Origin: Halomonas litopenaei | GTDB taxonomy: Bacteria > Pseudomonadota > Gammaproteobacteria > Pseudomonadales > Halomonadaceae | Reading direction: 5' to 3' | Assembly: GCF_003045775.1 (NCBI RefSeq) | Contig: NZ_PXNS01000006.1 | Span: 310,001 to 374,000 of the forward strand | DNA length: 64,000 bases | Part shown: positions 27,138-35,317 of the stretch, piece after piece | How positions within the stretch are numbered: position 1 is the stretch's first letter | Layout: every line of letters starts with the position of its first letter | The notes under the pieces: generated by a model | The model's input: only the letters and a program-made list of their open reading frames with translations | The model's database searches: none | Told to the model about the DNA's origin: nothing | Translations under genes and position numbers: made by a program

Positions 27138-27153
27138 TTTACGTTAACGTAAA
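27138..27153. promoter_or_regulatory. Perfect 16-bp palindrome, LiuR-type operator
   Basis: TTTACGTTAACGTAAA lies 140 bp upstream of the liuA start and equals the palindrome known for LiuR, the MerR-family regulator of branched-chain amino acid degradation in proteobacteria. On the minus strand the left half can serve as a -35 (TTTACG) with TAGTCT 17 bp further on. No LiuR gene is in the window. The remaining interval to 27443 shows nothing else that I can support. Confidence 0.75.
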
Positions 27154-27443
27154 GTGCAGCTTGTGATGCTTGCGACCAAAGTTGGTAGATAGGTGCGGGT
27201 AGACGAGCGGCACTCGCCCGGCAGTGGGTCGCCACCAGAAGCGCCAGACGACGCCTTCGGGTCAGGGCGATGGGGTGAACAGGGTGGCCGTGCGGTTCAG
27301 ATCGAGATCAGGATAATGGCAGTGGTTCAATGCCAGGCCAGATTCAGGCACGAGACCGGCAACGTCCGAGAAAGCGCGCCTGGCACGAGGCATGGAGCGA
27401 TACGGCGAGGGTGAGCCATCTGCCGCCAGGCACGCCCGTCCCA

Positions 27444-27947
27444 TCAACCTTCGTCCTGCCAGTAGTCCACCGCGTCCTGGCGCATGCCGTAGTGTTCGAA
27501 GCTGCGCTCGGCCTTGTCGCCGCCCGGAGCGCTGCCGGCCAGTACACCAAACTTGCCTGAGTCGGGATACTCCATCACGTCCGGTGCGTTCATGCTGCTG
27601 ATACACAGGTAGGTCAGGGGTTCGTCGGAGTCGTTGATGATCTGGTGGGCGCAGTCGGCGTCGCCGGCGGGGGCCGCGATCAGCTCCCCCTCGACGATGG
27701 GGTAGCGTTTCTCACCCAGACGCACGCTGCCCTTGCCCTTGAGCACGATGAACATCTCGTCATTGTTGTGATGGAAGTGGAAAGGCCAGGCGTGGCAGCC
27801 AGGTGCCAGGGTGACTCGGCGACAGCCGAGGTCGCGCATGCCCAGCACCGGCGTCAGGTTGATGATCTTGGCATCGACCTTGTCACCGTGCTGGTGGTCC
27901 TGGCGGGGGATCGGGCAGTGGCACAGAGAGAGGATGCGAGCTCGCAT
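27444..27947 (-). CDS. Cupin domain protein
   Basis: This encodes 167 aa with one cupin barrel. Cupin motif 1 is visible as PGCHAWPFHFHHNNDEMFIVLKG (His pair, Glu and spacing as expected for a metal site), and motif 2 lies near residues 90-110 (PAGDADCAHQIIND, with a His). The metal and substrate are unknown; it could be a small dioxygenase, isomerase or sensor-like protein. The ATG has AAGGA 6 nt upstream. It stands alone on the minus strand, between the liu operon and the tungstate operon. Confidence 0.82.
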   Translation of the reverse strand: MRARILSLCHCPIPRQDHQHGDKVDAKIINLTPVLGMRDLGCRRVTLAPGCHAWPFHFHHNNDEMFIVLKGKGSVRLGEKRYPIVEGELIAAPAGDADCAHQIINDSDEPLTYLCISSMNAPDVMEYPDSGKFGVLAGSAPGGDKAERSFEHYGMRQDAVDYWQDEG

Positions 27948-28119
27948 TGAGGGTCCTTGTCGGTCATGGGGACGAACGAAGCACGCCGATCGCGTGCCTT
28001 CGCCCGTCTCGCGTCAATCCATGTATCAGCCTAGACCGAGATATATGACCCCGCTACGACCCTGGTCAGTTGACGTTGCTGCCTCGGGCGCGGCCGCCGG
28101 CTTCAGCGCAAGCCAGCGA

Positions 28120-28968
28120 TTACTCGCCGTCGGCGTTGGGAAAGAACAGCTGCTGTCCCTTGACCTCGAAGTCGCCGATGGCCTGCTGGCCCGCCTCGGA
28201 CAACAGCCAGTCGTGCCACTGGTCGGCCAGGTCGTGCTTGAGCTCCGGATGGCGCTCGGGCGACAGCTTGAGGCTGCCGTACTGGTTGAACAGCACCTCG
28301 TCTCCTTCGAACAGCAGCTCGAGATCCTGACGGTTGTCGAAGGCCACCCAGGTGGCACGATCCGACATCACGTAGGCACCCATGCCCGCCGCGGTGTTGA
28401 GGGTGGCCCCCATGCCGCTGCCCAGTTCACGGTACCAGTCGCCGCCGGGTTCGACCCCCGCCGACTCCCACAGCCGCAGCTCCGCCCGGTTGGTGCCGCT
28501 GTCGTCGCCACGGGAGGCGAAGGGCGACGCGTTGTCGGCGATCAGGTTGAGCGCCTCGGCTGCGCTGTCGGCGTCACGGATGCCTGCGGGATCCTCGGCC
28601 GGGCCGATCAGCACGAAGTCGTTGTACATGACGTCGGCGCGCTCGGTGGCGTAGCCGTCCGCCACGAAGGCTTCCTCGCCGGCGGTGTCGTGCACCAGCA
28701 GGCTGTCGGCGTCCCCGCGCCTGGCGATCTCGAAGGCCTGTCCGGTGCCCACGGCGACCACACGGACGTCGATGCCGGAGTCCTCGGTAAAGCTCGGGAT
28801 GATGGCATCGAACAGCCCCGAGTTCTGGGTCGAGGTGGTGGAGGCCAGGGTGATAAAAGGGGGCTCATCCTCGGCCTGGGCACTGGTTGCGCACACCGCC
28901 AGACCGGCGACCAGCAGGGCGCCGGAGAGCAGAGCACTGGCAGGAGTGGAGGCTTGATATCTTGTCAT
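28120..28968 (-). CDS. tupA: Tungstate ABC transporter, periplasmic substrate-binding protein
   Basis: This encodes a 282-aa precursor with a Sec signal peptide (LLSGALLVAGLAVCATSAQA). The mature start FITLASTTSTQNSGL is the TupA/WtpA-type oxyanion-binding loop, followed by GTGQAFEIARRGDADSLLVHD and FASRGDDSGTN, matching the TupA family. It delivers tungstate (possibly molybdate) to TupBC. The ATG at 28968 has AGGAAGG upstream. Third gene of tupB-tupC-tupA. Confidence 0.93.
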   Translation of the reverse strand: MTRYQASTPASALLSGALLVAGLAVCATSAQAEDEPPFITLASTTSTQNSGLFDAIIPSFTEDSGIDVRVVAVGTGQAFEIARRGDADSLLVHDTAGEEAFVADGYATERADVMYNDFVLIGPAEDPAGIRDADSAAEALNLIADNASPFASRGDDSGTNRAELRLWESAGVEPGGDWYRELGSGMGATLNTAAGMGAYVMSDRATWVAFDNRQDLELLFEGDEVLFNQYGSLKLSPERHPELKHDLADQWHDWLLSEAGQQAIGDFEVKGQQLFFPNADGE

Positions 28969-29018
28969 GGGGGCCTTCCTTGCGTGGGTTGATCGGACTT
29001 CTGGATGGGGCAGGCCGC

Positions 29019-29744
29019 TCAATCGAGCAGCTCGCCGTGGACAAAGGCGTGGCCCTCGGCGGTGACCGGGGCGTCGAAGAAGGTCGCTGCAGGGCTCTGT
29101 TCGACCAGCCTGCCGTGGTGCAGCAAGATCACCTCGTCGGCCAGTCGGCGGGCCTGATGAAGGTCATGGCTGGTCATCACGATGCGTACCCCCTGGCGGT
29201 GAAAGTCGCCGATGGCGGCCTCCACGGCGCGAATGGCGGCGGGATCCAGGGCCGAGGTGGGCTCATCGAGAAACAGCACCTCGGGCGACAGCAGCCAGGC
29301 CCGGGCCAGCGCCAGGCGCTGCTGTTCGCCGCCGGACAGTACCCTGGCCGGTCGCCGGGCAAGTGCCTCCAGACCAAACCGCGCCAGCGCCTCCCTGGCC
29401 CGTTCGCGACGCTGACGCCGCGGCACCCGCTGCACCGCCAGGGCATACTCGAGGTTGGCCAGGGCCGAGCGTCTGAGCAGCACCGGGCGCTGGAACACCA
29501 TGGCCTGGCGTGGCGCCGCGCCTTCCCACACCAGGCGCCCCGACGTCGGCTGCAGCAGACCATGGGCCAGGCGCATCAGCAGGCTCTTGCCGGCGCCGTT
29601 GGGCCCCATGATCAGGGTGCGGCGATGGCCCTCCAGGTTCAGCGACAGCGGCCCCAGCAGCGTCTGCCCACGGGATGCGTAGCTGACGCGATCGAAGTTC
29701 AGGCGTGGCGTCGTGGCCGGCACCGAAAGGGTCAGATGGGTCAT
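29019..29744 (-). CDS. tupC: Tungstate ABC transporter, ATP-binding protein
   Basis: This encodes 241 aa. ABC ATPase motifs: Walker A GPNGAGKS, Q-loop in VFQRPVLL, signature LSGGEQQRLALARAW, Walker B VLFLDEPTSALD and the switch His in MTSHDLHQA. The start overlaps the tupB stop by 4 bp. It powers tungstate import with TupB. Confidence 0.92.
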   Translation of the reverse strand: MTHLTLSVPATTPRLNFDRVSYASRGQTLLGPLSLNLEGHRRTLIMGPNGAGKSLLMRLAHGLLQPTSGRLVWEGAAPRQAMVFQRPVLLRRSALANLEYALAVQRVPRRQRRERAREALARFGLEALARRPARVLSGGEQQRLALARAWLLSPEVLFLDEPTSALDPAAIRAVEAAIGDFHRQGVRIVMTSHDLHQARRLADEVILLHHGRLVEQSPAATFFDAPVTAEGHAFVHGELLD

Positions 29745-30439
29745 CCGAGCTGCCTCCGCGTCGCTTCGCCCAGCAGATGCGCCAGTGCATTGATGACCCC
29801 CACCAGTGTCAGCAACACGATACCCAGGCCCAGCGCCAGGGGCAGGTTGCCCTTGCTGGTCTCCAGCACGATGGCCGTCGTCATGACCCGGGTGACGCCG
29901 TCGATGTTGCCGCCGACGATCATCACCGCCCCGACCTCGGCGCTGGCGCGGCCAAAGCCGGCCAGCACCACAGTGATCAGCGACAGCCTGGCGTCCCACA
30001 GCAAGGTCGGAATACGGCGCCGCCGAGAAACCCCGATGGAGGCGAGCTGTTCGGCGTACTCGCCGTGGAGCTCCTCGACCTTCTGACGGGTCAGGGCCGC
30101 CAGGATCGGCAGCACCAGGATGACCTGGGCCACGACCATGGCGGTGGGGGTAAACAGCAGCCCTAGTGAACCCAGCGGCCCTGCCCGGGACAGCAATAGA
30201 TAGACGGCGAGCCCCGCCACCACCGGCGGCAGGCCCATCAGGGCATTGAGGGTGACGATAAGAGGGGCTCGGCCTGGAAAGCGAAACAGCGCCAGCGCCG
30301 CCCCCAATGGAAAGGCCAGCAGGGCAGCGATGGCGACAGCGGTCAGCGAGATCTTCAGCGATAACCCGACGATGTCGAGCAGGTCGGCGTCCAGACCGAT
30401 GACGAGTTCAAGGGCAGTAAGGAAGGCAGAGTCGGTCAT
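29741..30439 (-). CDS. tupB: Tungstate ABC transporter, permease
   Basis: This encodes 232 aa with about five to six helices. The binding-protein-dependent permease pattern is present (GLPPVVAGLAVYLLLSRAGPLG, then the EAA-like loop EYAEQLASIGVSRRRRIPTL and GFGRASAEVGAVMIVGG). This matches TupB/ModB-like permeases. An upstream extension exists, but the ATG at 30439 is preferred from domain start. First gene of the operon. Confidence 0.9.
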   Translation of the reverse strand: MTDSAFLTALELVIGLDADLLDIVGLSLKISLTAVAIAALLAFPLGAALALFRFPGRAPLIVTLNALMGLPPVVAGLAVYLLLSRAGPLGSLGLLFTPTAMVVAQVILVLPILAALTRQKVEELHGEYAEQLASIGVSRRRRIPTLLWDARLSLITVVLAGFGRASAEVGAVMIVGGNIDGVTRVMTTAIVLETSKGNLPLALGLGIVLLTLVGVINALAHLLGEATRRQLG

Positions 30440-30526
30440 CGTGTCTCGGTCGATTTGGGGGCGTCGGGTGCTTGCCGTTTTCCGGTCTACCGGCATGATG
30501 TGATGATCTACTGCGGCGCGCACCCC

Positions 30527-30549
30527 ATGGCCGTAATATATGCAGCCAT
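30527..30549. promoter_or_regulatory. Inverted repeat in the tup/regulator divergent region
   Basis: ATGGC and GCCAT are separated by 13 AT-rich bases in the 158-bp divergent spacer between tupB and the regulator gene. It is a candidate operator for that regulator. The half-sites are short, so support is moderate. Confidence 0.4.
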
Positions 30550-30597
30550 AGACCACTTCCTGCAAAGTGACCCTCTACACCTTTTGGAGGTAACCCG

Positions 30598-31488
30598 ATG
30601 GTCGAACCCGTCCTGCCTCGCTACCTCACCACCGCAGAGGTGGCCGACTATCTGCGGTTGAAGCCACGCAAGGTCTACGATCTGGTCCGCCAGGGGCAGA
30701 TTCCCTGCACCCGTGCCACCGGCAAACTGCTGTTTCCACGCCACGCCATCGACCTGTGGCTGATGAACCACCTGGAGGGGGACCAGTCTTCCGCGACCGA
30801 GCCGCTGGAGGTGATGGCCGGTAGTCAGGACCCGCTGCTGGACTGGGCCATGCGCGAGAGCGGCTGTGGCCTGGCGAGCCTTTGCCTGGGCAGCGGCGAC
30901 GGCATCCAGCGGCTGATGGCGGGCAAGGCCATGGTGGTGGGGGCTCATCTGCTGGACGGGGCGGGGCGCTACAATGTGCCCTCGGAGCTTGGCCTCGGTG
31001 GCATGCGTGACCTGGTGGTGGTGCACTGGGCCAGGCGTACCCAGGGGCTGATGCTGGCGCCGGGCAACCCGCTTGGCCTCGAAGGCCTGGGTGACCTGGC
31101 AAGGCCGGGGCTACGTATCGGTCGGCGACCCGAAGGTGCCGGCGCCCACCGCTTGCTGGGTTGGCTGCTGGAGCGGCAGGGCATCGAGATGGAACAGCTG
31201 GATATGCTGGAGCATCCGGCGACAAGCGAGGACGACCTGGCGCTTGCCGTTGCCCAGGGCAGGGCGGACGTTGGGCTTGGTGTGGAGGCCGCAGCAAGGC
31301 GCCAGGGGCTTCATTTCCTGCCCCTGCACCAGGAGTCCTTCGACCTGCTGTTGCGGCGACGCAGCTATTTCAGCGATGCCCTGCAGCGGCTGTTCGCCTT
31401 CGCCCGGGGTGAGCGTTTACGGGACCAGGCGGAAAGCCTTGGCGGCTACGAGGTGTCGCGGATCGGGACGATTCGCTTCAACGCCTGA
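30598..31488 (+). CDS. Excisionase-type HTH regulator with ligand-binding-like domain; probable tungstate/molybdate regulator
   Basis: This encodes 296 aa. Residues 7-55 form a MerR/excisionase-like DNA-binding domain (YLTTAEVADYLRLKPRKVYDLV). The remaining 220 residues resemble the periplasmic-binding-protein-like domain found in ModE-neighbour regulators (PF12727 type), with LASLCLGSGDGIQRL, GLMLAPGNPLGLEGLGDL and VAQGRADVGLGVEAAA. Binding of an oxyanion could control the divergent tupBCA operon (inference). The start is supported by GGAGGTAA 5 nt upstream. A bidirectional terminator follows. Confidence 0.86.
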   Translation: MVEPVLPRYLTTAEVADYLRLKPRKVYDLVRQGQIPCTRATGKLLFPRHAIDLWLMNHLEGDQSSATEPLEVMAGSQDPLLDWAMRESGCGLASLCLGSGDGIQRLMAGKAMVVGAHLLDGAGRYNVPSELGLGGMRDLVVVHWARRTQGLMLAPGNPLGLEGLGDLARPGLRIGRRPEGAGAHRLLGWLLERQGIEMEQLDMLEHPATSEDDLALAVAQGRADVGLGVEAAARRQGLHFLPLHQESFDLLLRRRSYFSDALQRLFAFARGERLRDQAESLGGYEVSRIGTIRFNA

Positions 31489-31513
31489 TGCGAGGTCGGT
31501 GATCCTTGGTGTT

Positions 31514-31553
31514 CCGCCTTTCACGCGCGCAAGGGTGTCGCGTGAAAAGGCGG
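31514..31553. terminator. Bidirectional hairpin terminator
   Basis: CCGCCTTTCACGCG pairs with the downstream CGCGTGAAAAGGCGG over about 14 bp with one bulged A. It lies between convergent stops (regulator at 31488, adaptor at 31563), so it can end both transcripts. Confidence 0.75.
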
Positions 31554-31562
31554 TCTCACTAG

Positions 31563-32879
31563 TTACTCTTCCCGCATCGCTCGGGCCAGCATGTCCACGA
31601 TCGGTTTCGCCACATAGCTGGCGAAGCTTCTTTCGCTGGTGCGGATCATCACCTCTGCCGGCATGCCGGCCATCAGCCGCATATTCTCGGTCATGTCCTT
31701 CTCGCCGAGTTCGGTGACCTGGATGCGTACCTTGTAGTAGCGCTGGCGCGTCGCCTCGTCCTCGAAACTGTTGGCGCTGACGTGGACGACCTCACCGTCG
31801 ATGACGTTGGACAGCCGCTGGTTGAAGGCGCTGAAGCGGATTTCCGCCGGTTGGCCAAGGTACAGATGGTCGACGTCGTGGTTGGCCACCTTGGCCTCGA
31901 CGATAAAGCCGTCGCCCATGGGCACCAGGTCCATCAGCGGGTCGCCGCCGCGCACCACCGCGCCCAGGGTATGCACCTTGAGCCCGACCACGGTGCCCGC
32001 TACCGGGGCGGTGATCTGGGTGCGCTTCAAGGTATCGTTCAGCGCCACCAGGCGTTCTTCAGCGTCCGCCACCTCGGCCTGCACCTGGCGCAGCGCCTCG
32101 CCGACCTGCTGCTGGAACTCCTGCAGGCGAATCTGCTTGTTCAGGGTGTTCTCGCTGATCTGGGCCCTGAGCCTGGCCACCTCGGAGACGTGACGAGCGT
32201 TGTCGCTCTGGTACTCCAGGCTCTCGCGCTCCATCTCGCGCATGCGCTGGCTGCTGATCAAGCCATCACGAAACAGCTTGCGGTGGTTGGCGACATCGCC
32301 GTTGAGGGAGTCGATTCGTCGCTGGGTGATGACCTGGGTCTCCTCGAGGCCGGTGATCTGCTCCTCGAGCTGGAGGATCTGCTGGTCGAGTGCCGCCAGG
32401 GTGCCCTCCAGCGAGTCACGGCGTACCTCGAACAGCCGTCGTTGAACCTCCAGCACCGCCTGTACCCGGGCGTTGTCCGAATCGATCAGGGCCTGGGGGA
32501 AGACCAGCGTTTCGGCGCCGGACTGTTCGGCCAGCAGGCGTACTTCGCTGGCGCGGGCGATCAGGTACTCGGTCTCGACGATACGACTCTGGGCCATCGC
32601 CTGGGTGTCATCCAGGGTGATCAGCGGTGCGCCGGCCTCGACCTGGCTGCCATCCTCGACGTGGATCTGCTCGACGATGCCACCCTCGAGATGCTGCACC
32701 GTCTTGGTGAAGCTCTCTACCGACACCGAGCCTGGAGCCACCACCGAGACCGCCAGGCTGGCCATTACCGACCAGCTGCCGAAGCCGCCGAAGGCGACCA
32801 GCAGGATGATCAGGCCCATGCGCCGATAGCGAGTGTCCTGCAGCGGCAGGTCGTCCTGGGAAGGGGAGGGGCTGTTCAT
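31563..32879 (-). CDS. Type I secretion membrane-fusion (HlyD/PrtE-like) adaptor, module A
   Basis: This encodes 438 aa. One N-terminal membrane helix (about residues 20-42, LIILLVAFGGFGSWSVMASL) precedes a periplasmic part with biotinyl-lipoyl half domains (GSVSVESFTKTVQHLEGGIV, and ITAPVAGTVVGLKVHTLGAVV). Between the halves lies a long coiled coil (residues about 100-280). This is the HlyD/PrtE architecture that bridges an inner-membrane ABC exporter to an outer-membrane TolC-like channel. It overlaps the upstream ABC gene by 4 bp. It is strongly similar to the module B adaptor, which it matches over most of its length. The probable cargo is the giant exoprotein encoded divergently. Confidence 0.92.
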   Translation of the reverse strand: MNSPSPSQDDLPLQDTRYRRMGLIILLVAFGGFGSWSVMASLAVSVVAPGSVSVESFTKTVQHLEGGIVEQIHVEDGSQVEAGAPLITLDDTQAMAQSRIVETEYLIARASEVRLLAEQSGAETLVFPQALIDSDNARVQAVLEVQRRLFEVRRDSLEGTLAALDQQILQLEEQITGLEETQVITQRRIDSLNGDVANHRKLFRDGLISSQRMREMERESLEYQSDNARHVSEVARLRAQISENTLNKQIRLQEFQQQVGEALRQVQAEVADAEERLVALNDTLKRTQITAPVAGTVVGLKVHTLGAVVRGGDPLMDLVPMGDGFIVEAKVANHDVDHLYLGQPAEIRFSAFNQRLSNVIDGEVVHVSANSFEDEATRQRYYKVRIQVTELGEKDMTENMRLMAGMPAEVMIRTSERSFASYVAKPIVDMLARAMREE

Positions 32880-34648
32880 GATGAGGTCTCCTCACCGCCG
32901 CTGCGGCGGTTGACGGGGGAGCGCCCCCGGGCGCTGGGGTGCAGGGTGGTGACGCCGGGCGAGCGCCGTCCAGCGGTGGCCACGGCGGCCGCCGGCGTAT
33001 TGCGGCGGGGCGGCGTCAGCGAGGCGATTTGGCCGTCCTTGAGCACCAGGATACGATCGACGTTGCTCAGCAGGCGTTGGCGATGGGTGATCACCAGCGC
33101 GGTGGTGCCCTGCTGGCGCAGCTGGATCAGACACTCGGCCAGGGCGGCCTCACCGGCATCGTCCAGATTGGCGTCGGGTTCATCCAACACGATCAGCGCG
33201 GGGTCGCCGTAGAGCGCTCGGGCCAGGCCGATACGCTGGCGCTGACCGGCGGACAGCGCGGTGCCGCCGTGATCCAGATAGGTGTCATAGCCTTCGGGCA
33301 GCTTCAGCACCAGTTCATGCACGCCGGCACGGCGGGCGGCACGCACGACCTGCTCGGGGTCGACCTCCTGGAAGCGGGCGATGTTCTCGGCCACGCTGCC
33401 GTCGAACAGCTCGATGTCCTGGGGCAGATAGCCGAGGTAGGGGCCCAGCGCAGTGCGATCCCACTTGTTGATATCGGCGCCATCCAGGCGCACGCAGCCA
33501 AGCTGAGCCGGCCATAGCCCGAGCACCACCCGGGCAAGGCTCGACTTGCCCGAGGCGCTGGGGCCGACCACGGCCAGGTGTTCGCCCTTGGCAAGCTTGA
33601 GGTCGATGTTGGTCAGGGTCGGCAGGCGTACGCCGGGAGGCGCGGCGCTGACACCTTCCAGGCTGAGCTGACCGCGGGGCCGGGGCAGCGGCATGGTCGG
33701 CGGATCGGCGGGCACCTCGTCGAGCAACGCCTCGAGTCGTCCCTTGGCCGTGCGTGCCCCGGAAAAGCCCTTCCAGCCGTTGATCATCTGGTCGATGGGG
33801 GCGAGGGCGCGGCCCATCAGGATCGAACCGGCGATCATCATGCCAGGGGTCAGCTCGCCCCTGAGCACCAGAAAGGCACCGATGCCCAGGATCAGCGACT
33901 GGAACATCAGCCGCAGCACCTTGGAGGTATTGGTCAGCAGGCCCGAGCGATCGCTGGCCTGGGATTGCAGCACCAGGTATTCACGATGGCGCGCCGCCCA
34001 ACGGCCCTGGATCCCGGGCAGCATGCCCATGGCGTGCAGCACCTCGGCGTTGCGCAGGTTGCTGTTGGCCAGGTCCTGGGACTGCACGTGGCGACCGTTG
34101 GCCTCGGTCAGCAGTTGCTTGGTCATACGCTCGTTGATGACCGCGATGGTGGCCAGGATCACGCCGGCGCCCAGGGCAAACAGCCCAAACCACGGATGAA
34201 AGAGTGCCAGCACCCCGATGTAGACCGGTACCCAGGGCGCATCGAAGAAGGCAAACAGGCCGTTGCCGGAGAGGAACTGACGCAGGCTGGTCAGGTCGTT
34301 GAGCGGTTGGGCGGAGGGCTTGCCGGGACTCGACAGGGTGCGCTTGAACATGGCGCTGTAGAGCCGGGGACTGATCAACGCATCGAGGCGATTGCCGACC
34401 CGGACCAGGATGCGTGAGCGCATCAGCTCGAGCCCACCCATCACCAGAAACAGGAACACCACCACCAGCGTCAGCATCCACAGGGTTTCCTGGCTGCGGG
34501 TGGTCAGCACTCGGTCATACACCTGCAGCATATAGAGTGGCGGCACCAGCATCAGCAGGTTGATGAACAGGCTGAACAGGGCCACATAGCCAAAGCTGCG
34601 CCGGCAGAAGGCCAGCACCTTGCGCAGATCGTTGTGTTCCGCAGACAT
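32876..34648 (-). CDS. Type I secretion ABC transporter permease/ATPase (PrtD-like), module A
   Basis: This encodes 590 aa: a six-helix ABC exporter domain (FSLFINLLMLVPPLYMLQVYDR onwards) fused to an ATPase domain. Walker A GPSASGKSS, signature LSAGQRQRIGLARALYG and Walker B LIVLDEPDANLDD are intact. There is no N-terminal C39 peptidase or CLD domain, which places it with PrtD/AprD exporters that take cargo through a C-terminal signal. The start at ATG 34648 is favoured by GAGGGAAG upstream. A Pro/Arg-rich tail follows the ATPase domain. It is divergent from the giant exoprotein gene. Confidence 0.92.
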   Translation of the reverse strand: MSAEHNDLRKVLAFCRRSFGYVALFSLFINLLMLVPPLYMLQVYDRVLTTRSQETLWMLTLVVVFLFLVMGGLELMRSRILVRVGNRLDALISPRLYSAMFKRTLSSPGKPSAQPLNDLTSLRQFLSGNGLFAFFDAPWVPVYIGVLALFHPWFGLFALGAGVILATIAVINERMTKQLLTEANGRHVQSQDLANSNLRNAEVLHAMGMLPGIQGRWAARHREYLVLQSQASDRSGLLTNTSKVLRLMFQSLILGIGAFLVLRGELTPGMMIAGSILMGRALAPIDQMINGWKGFSGARTAKGRLEALLDEVPADPPTMPLPRPRGQLSLEGVSAAPPGVRLPTLTNIDLKLAKGEHLAVVGPSASGKSSLARVVLGLWPAQLGCVRLDGADINKWDRTALGPYLGYLPQDIELFDGSVAENIARFQEVDPEQVVRAARRAGVHELVLKLPEGYDTYLDHGGTALSAGQRQRIGLARALYGDPALIVLDEPDANLDDAGEAALAECLIQLRQQGTTALVITHRQRLLSNVDRILVLKDGQIASLTPPRRNTPAAAVATAGRRSPGVTTLHPSARGRSPVNRRSGGEETSS

Positions 34649-35317
34649 CTTCCCTCTCCCCCTGGACGTTACGTCATTTTTCTTGTTTGGCGAACATTGC
34701 GCCGTTTTTTTGAAAATCGGTTGGGCCATTTTCCTATGGATGGTGAATGTCGTGGGTCAACGCGGACGTCGAATGACTAAAGATGTTATGCGGATTTTTC
34801 TACCTTGCAACTACTTTGCAGGGGGTTTTGCCTAGTTATTCTTTGGATTTTATTTCCCGGTTATTTGCGGGCTGTTTCTCTGATTTTTTAATAGTGGAAA
34901 TCTGAATATGTATCCGATGTTGGCATAATAAAAGTCTCATGTTGGAGTGTTGTTACGCTGGTTTTGGAGGTGTCTTGTTCTTGGTTTTAGGGTGGTGAGT
35001 ATACTGCATGAAGAGAGATTAATAATTTAATAAAACTATTAAAAACAAATAGATATAATACCGTTGATGAGGGTTTCTCTACCGTTTATTCCGCATGGTT
35101 AGCGCTGTCAAAAAAATCTTGATGTACCTCCGTCGGGTTATAGAATCAGAGAGAGCCATCTCTTTCTGGCTGCCGGTTCGTTTGTTGTCTCAGCGGAAGT
35201 TGGGGATTCGTCTGGGCGGACTGTAAAGCGGCGAGAGAGATCTTCGAAGAAAGTCGATGGGTTCTTGTTGGTAGTTGGTGGCAATCACTATCCAAAATAA
35301 TCGTCAGGGGGCAGGCC
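34649..35317. promoter_or_regulatory. AT-rich divergent promoter region, module A
   Basis: This 669-bp region is much richer in A/T than its neighbours. It includes poly-A/T stretches and one exact TATAAT at 35054-35059, 259 bp upstream of the exoprotein ATG. No convincing -35 box was found. The long 5' leader has no gene that I can support. A role in regulated or silenced expression (for example by nucleoid proteins) is plausible inference. Confidence 0.55.

Noticed and set aside
27976..28001. Terminator after the tup operon
   Set aside because: The GCACGC/GCGTGC inverted repeat is short, has no T tract and lies about 120 bp beyond the tupA stop, so I could not support it.
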